A stretch of DNA of 54,572 bases from SAR86 cluster bacterium. Lineage in GTDB: Bacteria; Pseudomonadota; Gammaproteobacteria; Magnimaribacterales; Magnimaribacteraceae. The notes below the pieces were generated by a model. It had not been told where the DNA came from, searched no databases, and worked only from the letters and a program-made list of their open reading frames with translations. The position numbers and the translations under genes were made by a program. This document shows, in pieces, positions 47,628-54,572 of the stretch (positions are counted from its first letter, which is position 1; the number at the start of each line of letters is the position of its first letter). The stretch lies in contig JAKUUM010000013.1 of NCBI GenBank assembly GCA_022447065.1, forward strand, positions 1 through 54,572. The letters run 5' to 3'.

Positions 47628-48703
47628 GAAATATTTTGAATTTCACCTCCCCCTAAGCACACTTCATCTTGATAAATAACTACAGATTGACCTGGAGTGA
47701 CTGCTCTTTGAGGCTGAACAAATTTTATTTTTAATTTGTTATTCATTATTTCTATTTGACAGTCTTGATCTTCTTGTCTATATCTAATTTTAGCCTTGCC
47801 AGAAAACTTTTTGTTTTCAATTGGATTAACTAGCTCTAGGTTTCTAGTATCTAGCTTGCTAGACATTAGAAGAGGGTGATTAATTCCTTGCACAGCAATT
47901 AAAATATTATTAGCTAAATCTTTTTTCGCAACATACCAAGCTGAATTAGTTGAGTTTTTCATCCCACCTATACCTAAGCCTTGTCTTTGTCCTAGTGTAT
48001 AAAAGGGTAAGCCTTTATGTTCTCCTATTTCCGTTCCATATTCGTCTAGGATTTTGCCTGGATTGTGTGACAAATAGTTATTTAAGAACTCGGGAAAAGG
48101 CCTTTCGCCAATAAAACATATTCCAGTGCTGTCTTTCTTACCACTGGTTATCAATCCTTCTTTCTTTGCTATTTTCCTAACCTCAGTTTTTTTAAGTTTA
48201 CCTAAAGGAAATATTGACCTTGCTAAAGCTTCTTCTCTGACTGAATGTAAGAAATAGCTTTGATCTTTTTTTTTATCTTTCCCTTTTAAAAGGCTTGTTG
48301 AGCCTTTAGATGTTTTATTTCTAACGTAGTGGCCAGTTGCAATAAAGTCATATTCTTTTTCCATCGCGTAATTAAAAAAGCTATCAAATTTAATTTCTTT
48401 ATTGCATAAAATGTCAGGGTTTGGAGTTCTTCCTAACTCTAATTCTTTAAGAAAATAATTAAAAACTTTATTCTTGTATTCTTCAGAGAAATTAACTTCA
48501 CTTAAATTAATCTTAATTTGATCAGCTACAAAAACTGCATCCATGAAGTCTTCTTTAACACTGCAATAAGGAGATCCGTCATCGTCTTCCCAATTTTTCA
48601 TAAACAGAGCATCAACCTGATAGCCTTCACTTTTTAAAATCAAAGCAGCCACAGAAGAGTCCACTCCGCCAGATAGTCCCAGAAGCACTTTAGCTTTACT
48701 CAT
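47624..48703 (-). CDS. mnmA: tRNA-specific 2-thiouridylase MnmA
   Basis: About 359 residues from ATG 48703 (a TTG 15 bases upstream is an alternative). SGGVDSS (11-17) is the PP-loop; LGRTPNPDILCNKEIKFDSF holds one catalytic Cys and DSTGICFIGERPF the other. LPFYTLGQRQGLGIGG and a C-terminal RYRQ beta-barrel complete it. It makes s2U34 in tRNA-Lys, Glu and Gln with sulfur relayed from IscS. In E. coli it is followed by hflD and purB; here an unrelated exported hydrolase lies between. Confidence 0.95.
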   Translation of the reverse strand: MSKAKVLLGLSGGVDSSVAALILKSEGYQVDALFMKNWEDDDGSPYCSVKEDFMDAVFVADQIKINLSEVNFSEEYKNKVFNYFLKELELGRTPNPDILCNKEIKFDSFFNYAMEKEYDFIATGHYVRNKTSKGSTSLLKGKDKKKDQSYFLHSVREEALARSIFPLGKLKKTEVRKIAKKEGLITSGKKDSTGICFIGERPFPEFLNNYLSHNPGKILDEYGTEIGEHKGLPFYTLGQRQGLGIGGMKNSTNSAWYVAKKDLANNILIAVQGINHPLLMSSKLDTRNLELVNPIENKKFSGKAKIRYRQEDQDCQIEIMNNKLKIKFVQPQRAVTPGQSVVIYQDEVCLGGGEIQNIS

Positions 48704-48741
48704 TTTGAGGTGTTTCAATTAGATTTAGGGTTTATATGCTA

Positions 48742-48747
48742 TATAAT
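48742..48747 (+). promoter_or_regulatory. -10 box (TATAAT) for icd
   Basis: TATAAT at 48742-48747 lies 34 bp before the icd ATG (48781) in the gap between divergent mnmA and icd. It sits inside the longer open frame that starts at 48736, which argues for the downstream ATG as the real start of icd. No clear -35 is seen. Confidence 0.5.
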
Positions 48748-48780
48748 TCTGGTCCCGCTCACAAAATTAATCGCAAAAAG

Positions 48781-50040
48781 ATGGAATTTAAACATATTAA
48801 AGAACCTAAAGATGGGTTAAAAATTCACTTTGACTCAACTGGTAAATTAATTGTTCCCAATAATCCCATCATTCTCTTTATTGAAGGAGATGGAATTGGT
48901 TCTGACATTACTCCCGTGATGATGAATGTAGTCAATAATGCCGTATCTAAAGCTTATGGAGATGATAACAAAATAGCCTGGATGGAAATATATTGTGGAG
49001 AAAAATCTGTTAAAGTTTATGGTGAAGGTAACTGGCTTCCTTCTGAAACTCTTTTAGCCTTAGAGGCCTATCTTGTTGGAATTAAAGGTCCTTTAACAAC
49101 TCCAGTTGGTGGTGGATTTAGATCCTTAAATGTAACTTTAAGGCAAGAACTTGATCTGTATGTTTGCCAAAGACCGATAAGATATTTTGAAGGAGTTCCT
49201 AGTCCTGTTGTTCATCCTGAAAAAACAGATATGGTTATTTTCAGGGAGAATTCTGAAGATATTTACGCTGGAATTGAGTGGGAAGCTAATTCTGAAGAAG
49301 CTAAGAAATTAATTAATTTTTTAATAAATGAAATGGGGGTTACAAAGATTAGATTTCCAGATAATTGTGGAATTGGTATAAAACCGGTCTCAAAGGAGGG
49401 CACCCAAAGATTAGTTGATAAAGCAATCCAATATGCAATAAATAATGATAGAAGCTCAGTTACATTGGTACATAAAGGCAATATCATGAAATACACTGAA
49501 GGCTCATTTAAAGATTGGGGTTACCAGTTAGTTATTGAAAAATACGGAGCAGTAGAAATAGATGGCGGACCTTGGCTTGCTGTAAAAAATCCAATTACTA
49601 AAAGGGATATTATTATCAAAGATGTAATTACGGATTCTTTTCTTCAACAAATACTAACTAGACCAGACGAATATAGCGTTATAGCAACTTTAAATCTTAA
49701 TGGAGATTACATATCAGATGCTTTAGCTGCAGAAGTGGGAGGGATAGGGATTTCCCCGGGAGCTAATCTAGGAGATAAGGTAGCTTTGTTTGAAGCTACT
49801 CATGGAACTGCCCCTAAATATACAGGTCTAAATAAAGTAAACCCGGGCTCACTAATTCTTTCAGCAGAAATGATGTTGAGATATATAGGCTGGACAGAGG
49901 CAGCTGATCTCATAATAAAAGGTCTTTCAGAAACTATTAAGAATAAAACGGTAACCTACGATTTTGAACGTTTAATGAGCGGAGCAAGTCTTGTTAAATG
50001 TTCTGAGTTTGGAGAAGCAATTATTGATAATATGGACTAA
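48781..50040 (+). CDS. icd: Isocitrate dehydrogenase, NADP type
   Basis: About 419 residues from ATG 48781, very similar to E. coli Icd. [22 protein letters not shown] is the N-terminal nucleotide region; [26 protein letters not shown] has the Ser that AceK phosphorylates in enterobacteria; [50 protein letters not shown] and [11 protein letters not shown] complete the active site. It competes with isocitrate lyase (43162-44766) for isocitrate. clpS follows with a TAATG overlap. Confidence 0.95.
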   Translation: MEFKHIKEPKDGLKIHFDSTGKLIVPNNPIILFIEGDGIGSDITPVMMNVVNNAVSKAYGDDNKIAWMEIYCGEKSVKVYGEGNWLPSETLLALEAYLVGIKGPLTTPVGGGFRSLNVTLRQELDLYVCQRPIRYFEGVPSPVVHPEKTDMVIFRENSEDIYAGIEWEANSEEAKKLINFLINEMGVTKIRFPDNCGIGIKPVSKEGTQRLVDKAIQYAINNDRSSVTLVHKGNIMKYTEGSFKDWGYQLVIEKYGAVEIDGGPWLAVKNPITKRDIIIKDVITDSFLQQILTRPDEYSVIATLNLNGDYISDALAAEVGGIGISPGANLGDKVALFEATHGTAPKYTGLNKVNPGSLILSAEMMLRYIGWTEAADLIIKGLSETIKNKTVTYDFERLMSGASLVKCSEFGEAIIDNMD

Positions 50041-50405
50041 TGTTCATCAGAAAAATATTCTCTGCAATAAATTCAGACCCCGAAGATGATCTAGAAGATA
50101 ATGGAACTGCTGTTGCAGTAGCGACAGCTAAGCCAAAATTAAAGAAACCGCCTCTTTATAGAGTTATTATTTTTAATGATGATTTCACGCCGATGGAATT
50201 TGTTGTTTATGTACTACAAATTTTTTTTGGAATAGATGGAGACAAAGCTACCCAAATTATGTTAGAAGTACATACACATGGTAAAGGAGTTTGCGGTATA
50301 TTTACTAAAGAGGTAGCAGAGACTAAATCTTCACAAGTAAATAATTTTGCTAAAGAAAGCGAACATCCTTTAATTAGTGAAATTGAACCAGTGGATGAAG
50401 AATAG
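50040..50405 (+). CDS. clpS: ATP-dependent Clp protease adaptor ClpS
   Basis: A 121-residue adaptor that delivers N-degron substrates to Clp[30 protein letters not shown] (near 38-65) carries the N-end-rule pocket residues (NDDFTPMEF), and [33 protein letters not shown] is the typical C-terminus. The N-terminal 30 residues are acidic and disordered, as usual. Its start overlaps the icd stop by one base and its stop overlaps the clpA start. Confidence 0.95.
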   Translation: MFIRKIFSAINSDPEDDLEDNGTAVAVATAKPKLKKPPLYRVIIFNDDFTPMEFVVYVLQIFFGIDGDKATQIMLEVHTHGKGVCGIFTKEVAETKSSQVNNFAKESEHPLISEIEPVDEE

Positions 50406-52666
50406 TGTTAGATAATGAGTTAGAGAAAAATCTCAATGATGCCTTTAAATTGGCTCATAAGAAAAAGCATGAGTTTGTAACCTTAGAACACCTTTTCTTA
50501 TCACTTTTAGAAAATAAAGAAGCAATAGAAGTTTTAAAATATTGTGGAGCAGACTTAAAAGCGCTTCAAGAAAATCTTGAGTCTTTTATATCTAAAACTA
50601 CACCAATTATTCAGAAAGACGAAGATCAGGAGATTCAACCAACTTTAGGGTTCCAAAGGGTTCTTCAAAGAGCTGTTTTTCATGTGCAATCTTCAGGCAA
50701 GAAAGAAGTTGACGGAGCTAATTTATTAGTTGCCATTTTTAGTGAAAAAGAAAGCCACAGTGTTTATTTATTAGAACAAGAAGGCATAACTAGATTAGAT
50801 GTAGTTAGCTATATAAGCCATGGGAAAAATGATGAAGAATTTGAAGAAGAATCCATATCAGAGGGAGTTAGTAAAGAATCCCCTAAACACAGTTCAGCTC
50901 TTGAAGCTTTCACTTTAAATCTAAATGAAGAGGCTAAAAATGGAAGGATAGACCCCTTAATTGGTAGGAAAGAAGAGGTGGAAAGGATAATTCAGGTCTT
51001 GGCTAGAAGAAACAAGAATAACCCTTTGCTTGTCGGAGAATCAGGTGTTGGAAAAACAGCTATTGCAGAAGGTATAGCTAGACTAATAGTTGAGAATAAA
51101 GTACCTGAGTTGATAAAAAACAGCACAGTTTATTGTATGGATATGGGGGCACTTTTGGCGGGTACTAAATATAGAGGGGATTTTGAAAAGCGATTAAAAC
51201 TAGTGTTAAAAGAATTAGAAGAAAGTGAACATTCAATTCTCTTTATAGATGAGATTCACACGATTATTGGGGCCGGAGCAACTTCTGGGGGAGTTATGGA
51301 TGCTTCAAACCTTCTAAAGCCTGCTTTAGCAAAGAATAGTTTACGCTTTATAGGATCTACAACTTATAAAGAATATAGAGGCATATTTGAAAAGGATAGG
51401 GCGCTTTCACGAAGATTCCAGAAAATTGAGGTTCTAGAGCCATCTGTAAATGAGACCATTAAAATTCTTAAAGGTTTGAAAACTAGATTTGAAAATCATC
51501 ATAGTATTAAGTATACAGAAAACGCTCTAAAAGCAGCTGCCGAGCTATCCTCTCGATATATTAATGACAGGTTTCTACCAGACAAGGCTATTGATGTAGT
51601 CGATGAAGCTGGTGCCCGACAACAACTCTTACCTAAATCTAAAAGAAAAAAGACCGTCTCAGCAATAGACGTAGAAAAAATTGTTGCTTCTATAGCCAGA
51701 ATCCCTGAAAAAACTGTTTCAACAAGAGATAAAGCTTCTTTAGAAAAACTAGAAGAAAATCTTAAAAGGGTAATTTTTGGTCAAGACGAGGCAATAAGTA
51801 GTCTTGCAGCTTCAATAAAGTTATCGAGGGCAGGGTTAGGAATTGTTGAGAAGCCAGTTGGTTCTTTTCTTTTTTCAGGTCCCACTGGAGTAGGTAAAAC
51901 AGAGGTATCAAAACAACTTGCAATAATCATGGGCATAGAATTTATAAGATTTGATATGTCTGAATATATGGAGAGACACACTGTTTCAAGATTAATAGGA
52001 GCTCCTCCTGGATATGTAGGATATGACCAAGGAGGTCTATTGACCGAATCTGTTTCAAAACATCCCCATTCTGTAATTCTTCTAGATGAAATAGAGAAAG
52101 CTCACCCTGAAGTTTTTAATATCCTCTTGCAAGTTATGGATCACGGGACCTTAACTGACAACAATGGTCGAAAAGCAGATTTTAGACATGTAGTCTTCAT
52201 TATGACTACAAATGCAGGTGCACAAGATATGAGTAGAGCGTCGATGGGTTTCAATGCTCAAGATCATACTAAAGATGGCTTAGAGATTATTAAGAAAACT
52301 TTCTCTCCTGAATTTAGGAACAGATTAGATGCAATGATTTCTTTTAATCCTTTAAGCAAAGATGTGATTAAAACAGTTGTAGATAAATTCTTAGTAGAAC
52401 TTCAAGCTCAATTAGACGATAAAAAGGTTCAATTGGAAGTTTCAGATAAAGCTAGAAACTGGATTGCAGATAAAGGCTACGACAAAACTATGGGTGCCAG
52501 ACCTATGCAAAGATTGATACAAGAAACGATTAAGAAACCTCTAGCAGAAGAAATTCTATTTGGAAAATTTTCATCTAAAGGAGGAATCGTTTATGTAGAT
52601 GAAGAAAACGATGAGCTGACAATGGAATTGAAAGATTCTGTAAAAAGTAAAGACAGGGTTTCTTAA
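50405..52666 (+). CDS. clpA: ATP-dependent Clp protease ATP-binding subunit ClpA
   Basis: A 753-residue AAA+ unfoldase. The Clp N-domain (1-140) binds ClpS; AAA1 has GESGVGKTA and LFIDEIHTIIGAG; AAA2 has GPTGVGKTE and VILLDEIEKAHPEVFN, then DNNGRKADFRHVVFIMTTNAG. The start is GTG at 50405 within the clpS TAG, because the N-domain begins LDNELEKNLNDAFKLAHKK right there. There is no middle domain, so it is ClpA and not ClpB. With ClpP (not in this window) it degrades proteins. Confidence 0.96.
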   Translation: MLDNELEKNLNDAFKLAHKKKHEFVTLEHLFLSLLENKEAIEVLKYCGADLKALQENLESFISKTTPIIQKDEDQEIQPTLGFQRVLQRAVFHVQSSGKKEVDGANLLVAIFSEKESHSVYLLEQEGITRLDVVSYISHGKNDEEFEEESISEGVSKESPKHSSALEAFTLNLNEEAKNGRIDPLIGRKEEVERIIQVLARRNKNNPLLVGESGVGKTAIAEGIARLIVENKVPELIKNSTVYCMDMGALLAGTKYRGDFEKRLKLVLKELEESEHSILFIDEIHTIIGAGATSGGVMDASNLLKPALAKNSLRFIGSTTYKEYRGIFEKDRALSRRFQKIEVLEPSVNETIKILKGLKTRFENHHSIKYTENALKAAAELSSRYINDRFLPDKAIDVVDEAGARQQLLPKSKRKKTVSAIDVEKIVASIARIPEKTVSTRDKASLEKLEENLKRVIFGQDEAISSLAASIKLSRAGLGIVEKPVGSFLFSGPTGVGKTEVSKQLAIIMGIEFIRFDMSEYMERHTVSRLIGAPPGYVGYDQGGLLTESVSKHPHSVILLDEIEKAHPEVFNILLQVMDHGTLTDNNGRKADFRHVVFIMTTNAGAQDMSRASMGFNAQDHTKDGLEIIKKTFSPEFRNRLDAMISFNPLSKDVIKTVVDKFLVELQAQLDDKKVQLEVSDKARNWIADKGYDKTMGARPMQRLIQETIKKPLAEEILFGKFSSKGGIVYVDEENDELTMELKDSVKSKDRVS

Positions 52667-52667
52667 A

Positions 52668-52886
52668 CTATCTTTCTCTAAAAATAATTCTACCCTTTGT
52701 TAGATCGTAAGGCGTTATCTCTACCTTCACCTTATCACCGGTCATAATTCTTATGTAATGCTTTCTCATTCGACCAGATATATGAGCAGTAATTACATGT
52801 TCGTTTTCTAATTTAACTCTAAAAGTAGTGTTAGGAAGAGTTTCAATAACCTCTCCTTCCATTTCAATCAAGTCTTGTTTTACCAT
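52668..52886 (-). CDS. infA: Translation initiation factor IF-1
   Basis: A 72-residue OB-fold protein, [20 protein letters not shown]..., with [47 protein letters not shown], near-identical in pattern to E. coli IF-1 (72 residues). It helps assemble the 30S initiation complex. It is convergent with clpA, 1 bp apart, keeping the clpA-infA order known from other gammaproteobacteria. The serW tRNA between clpA and infA in E. coli is absent. A palindromic TTATAA at 52911-52916 may serve both this gene and the small ORF on the other strand. Confidence 0.96.
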   Translation of the reverse strand: MVKQDLIEMEGEVIETLPNTTFRVKLENEHVITAHISGRMRKHYIRIMTGDKVKVEITPYDLTKGRIIFRER

Positions 52887-52932
52887 CTATAATAGATTTT
52901 GCCTTAGGATTTATAATTAAGCAAAACAATAT

Positions 52933-53046
52933 ATGGCAGATAAGAAATTTCAATTTTGGAAGTTACTTTTAATTATACTTCTTGTTGTGTTAATAATAGC
53001 CTTTTTAAGCTTTGCAGTAGACAGATTGATATTAATTTATGGTTAA
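52933..53046 (+). CDS. Tiny single-pass membrane protein of unknown function
   Basis: A 37-residue open frame from ATG 52933 to TAA 53046: a short basic head (MADKKFQFWK), one long hydrophobic helix (LLLIILLVVLIIAFLSFAV) and a short tail DRLILIYG. A TATAAT box lies at 52912-52917, 16-21 bases before the ATG; the ribosome binding site is weak. It fills the whole gap between divergent infA and the convergent CoA-transferase gene, overlapping the latter's stop by 4 bp. I do not recognise a family. It is plausible as a small membrane protein but could be chance. Confidence 0.45.
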   Translation: MADKKFQFWKLLLIILLVVLIIAFLSFAVDRLILIYG

Positions 53047-54245
53047 GCTATAACTTTCTTTTTAATTAATCCTTTTATGTCCGACTGAGAATAATTGCAC
53101 CAAGCAACTAAAGTTTCATTAGTATGTTGTCCTAAATGAGGAGGAGGGGAGAACGAGTCTTCATTAGTGACAGACATCTTAATAGGATTCCCTGGCATTT
53201 TAACTTTACCCCCATCAGGATGATTTACTTCTACTATCATGTTTCTGTGTAGAACTTGTTCATCTAATATTGCTTTACTGAAACTATTAATAGGTCCACA
53301 GGGCACCCTTGCTTTATTTAGTTTGTTTAACCAATAACTAGAAGAATTTGTTTCTAATTTTTTATTAAGGAGATCTTCAATAAACTTCTGATTTTCTAAT
53401 CTATCTACAGAATCATTAAATTTTGTATCTCTTAATTCATCAATTTGAACTACATTAAGTAAAGACTGCCAAAATTCATTGGTTATAACAGCAATTACAA
53501 TAAAACCATCTTCTGTTGTGAAACTATTAAAGGGAACGTGAACAAAATGAGCATTACCAATTGGTTCAGGGTCCAAACCGGACAATGTATGCATTGTTAT
53601 CATATAAGTTAAAAGGGATATCTGAACATCTAGCAAAGATATATCAATGTGCTGACCTTGTTGTGTTTTATCTCTTGAAATAAGACTAGAAAGTATTCCA
53701 ATAACTCCATATAAACCGCCACTTAGGTCTGCTATAGGTATTCCTGCACGAACAGGTGACCTTACATCATTACCAGTTATAGACATGCCTCCACTGTAGG
53801 CTTGAATAATATTGTCGTAGGCAGGTCTATTCGAACTTGGCCCAGACTCACCGAACCCTGTAATCGAACAGGTAATAATCTTTTTGTTAATTTTTGATAA
53901 ATGCTTATAATCAATTTTTAATTTTTTCATCACTCCTGCACTAAAATTATTAATTACAACATCCGTTTCTTTAACTAGATCATAAAAGACTTTAAGTCCT
54001 TCTTCATTCTTTAAATCTATAGCTACACTTTTCTTGTTTCTGTTAAGTGTAAGAAAATATGATCCAAATTTTTTGAATGAAAATTTTGGATCATTAGCTA
54101 ATAGAGATCTTGTCATTTCTCCTGAATATAAGGGTTCAACTTTGATAACTTCAGCACCTAAATCAGCTAATACCATTCCTGCGTGAGGACCAGCCAACAT
54201 ATGGGTTAAATCAATAATTTTGGTACCTTCAAGCGGTTTATTCAT
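53043..54245 (-). CDS. CaiB/BaiF family III CoA-transferase
   Basis: A 400-residue CoA-transferase: PLEGTKIIDLTHMLAGPHAGMVLADLGAEVIKVEPLYSGEMTR at the start, YFLTLNRNKKSVAIDLKNEEG, DVVINNFSAGVMKKLKIDYK, and the catalytic-Asp region GIPIADLSGGLYGVIGILSSL. These are the class III (formyl-CoA, carnitine-CoA, succinyl-CoA:acid) transferase signatures; the substrate is unknown. Marine oligotrophs often have many copies for organic acid activation. It lies next to the dif-containing non-coding region, with its start 88 bp from dif. Confidence 0.92.
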   Translation of the reverse strand: MNKPLEGTKIIDLTHMLAGPHAGMVLADLGAEVIKVEPLYSGEMTRSLLANDPKFSFKKFGSYFLTLNRNKKSVAIDLKNEEGLKVFYDLVKETDVVINNFSAGVMKKLKIDYKHLSKINKKIITCSITGFGESGPSSNRPAYDNIIQAYSGGMSITGNDVRSPVRAGIPIADLSGGLYGVIGILSSLISRDKTQQGQHIDISLLDVQISLLTYMITMHTLSGLDPEPIGNAHFVHVPFNSFTTEDGFIVIAVITNEFWQSLLNVVQIDELRDTKFNDSVDRLENQKFIEDLLNKKLETNSSSYWLNKLNKARVPCGPINSFSKAILDEQVLHRNMIVEVNHPDGGKVKMPGNPIKMSVTNEDSFSPPPHLGQHTNETLVAWCNYSQSDIKGLIKKKVIA

Positions 54246-54572
54246 ACTTGTACACTTTGAAAAAGAAATATTGTACTACTGGCTTAGAGAGTTCGAATTA
54301 GTATTATCTTAATATTAGTTATCTATATATTCAATTTAACATAATATATATTATACGAATGTCTATATACTCCATATAGTATAAAAGTTACTAAACAGCT
54401 GAATATATAGTCTTTAACCTAAAATAGGCTAAATAGATGCAAATAACCTTAATTTGTCTATAAACAGGAAAAAATTCATCTTTCACAAAGAATGTTTAAA
54501 CTACCCTGAGTTAATGTATTTAAAAGTGGTCAAGATAAATGTTCAGGATTCTTTATTACTTTATTTCCTTCA
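54246..54572. other. AT-rich non-coding terminus region with inverted repeats
   Basis: No gene is seen. Besides the dif-like site it contains an 11-bp inverted repeat CTATATATTCA (54323-54333, touching the left end of dif) and TGAATATATAG (54400-54410), and a local hairpin CTATAT-actcc-ATATAG (54363-54379) immediately right of dif. The rest is plain AT-rich DNA up to the window edge. Confidence 0.6.
54334..54361 (-). other. dif: dif site: XerC/XerD chromosome dimer resolution sequence
   Basis: On the minus strand the site reads: XerC arm CATTCGTATAA, 6-bp centre TATATA, XerD arm TTATGTTAAAT. The XerD arm is identical (11/11) to E. coli dif as I remember it, the centre differs by one base (TGTATA in E. 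coli), and the XerC arm keeps 7 of 11 bases including the inner TATAA/CATAA side and the CG. Overall about 23 of 28 positions agree. XerC and XerD recombine two dif copies to resolve chromosome dimers at division under FtsK control. A single dif lies in the replication terminus. It sits in a 327-bp gap without genes. A dif-like site used by an integrative element is the main alternative. Confidence 0.85.

Noticed and set aside
1-54572. CRISPR arrays, insertion sequences, prophage or defence systems
   Set aside because: No repeat-spacer arrays, transposase genes or phage structural genes seen; only the integrase/tRNA scar at the left end is mobile-related.

Overview
The window is a compact, AT-rich (by eye about one third GC) chromosomal segment from a gammaproteobacterium. 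Most genes are single-copy core genes. Spacing is tight, with many 1-20 bp overlaps, and several gene clusters follow the order I remember from Pseudomonas-type gammaproteobacteria: lol/lpxK/Trm112/kdsB/murB, csiV-mfd-gap-nqr-apbE, aceA-purB-mnmA-icd-clpS-clpA-infA, and etfB-etfA beside ETF-QO. Low GC, a sodium-pumping NADH:quinone reductase and many acyl-CoA enzymes suggest a streamlined marine lineage such as SAR86. That placement is inference and was not tested by phylogeny.

Layout. 1-1190: the 3' end of an isochorismatase-family gene, a decayed tyrosine-integrase remnant, an intact tRNA-Ser(UGA) and a diverged 60-nt copy of the tRNA 3' half; this is an old tRNA integration site. 1176-3439 (minus): DsbA/FrnE-like thiol oxidoreductase, a 2-oxoglutarate/Fe(II) oxygenase and heptosyltransferase WaaC. 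3488-9763: LOG-family hydrolase, a candidate ncRNA, ThpR, TrpS, an MFS transporter, a dienoyl-CoA reductase-like SDR and an aldehyde dehydrogenase. 9796-17639 (plus): an envelope operon with a LolC/E permease, LolD, an in-frame MsbA-LpxK fusion, Trm112-like, KdsB, MurB, a LysE/RhtB exporter and a DUF1285 protein. 17644-17855: a structured minus-strand ncRNA with its own -10 box and terminator. 17909-21316: ETF-QO and EtfBA. 21306-32074: TrmA, MetH, NfuA, ExoI, CsiV and Mfd. 32150-43143: two acyl-CoA dehydrogenases, a long GAPDH and the complete nqrABCDEF-apbE-nqrM set. 43162-53046: isocitrate lyase, PurB, an exported amidohydrolase, MnmA, Icd, ClpS, ClpA, IF-1 and a tiny membrane protein. 53043-54245: a family III CoA-transferase. 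54334-54361: a strong match to the XerCD dif site, which suggests the window's right end lies at the replication terminus.

How the genes work together. Acyl-CoA dehydrogenases (with the dienoyl-CoA reductase and CoA-transferase) feed electrons through EtfAB and ETF-QO to quinone. Na+-NQR feeds NADH electrons to the same pool and stores energy as a sodium gradient. Isocitrate lyase and isocitrate dehydrogenase form the branch point for growth on acetyl-CoA. The envelope block covers Kdo activation (KdsB), lipid A 4'-phosphorylation and flipping (MsbA-LpxK), inner-core heptose (WaaC), lipoprotein release (Lol) and murein precursor synthesis (MurB).

Most notable: the dif site, the MsbA-LpxK fusion, two unassigned structured ncRNAs, and the tRNA-Ser scar that now supplies the 3' end of waaC.
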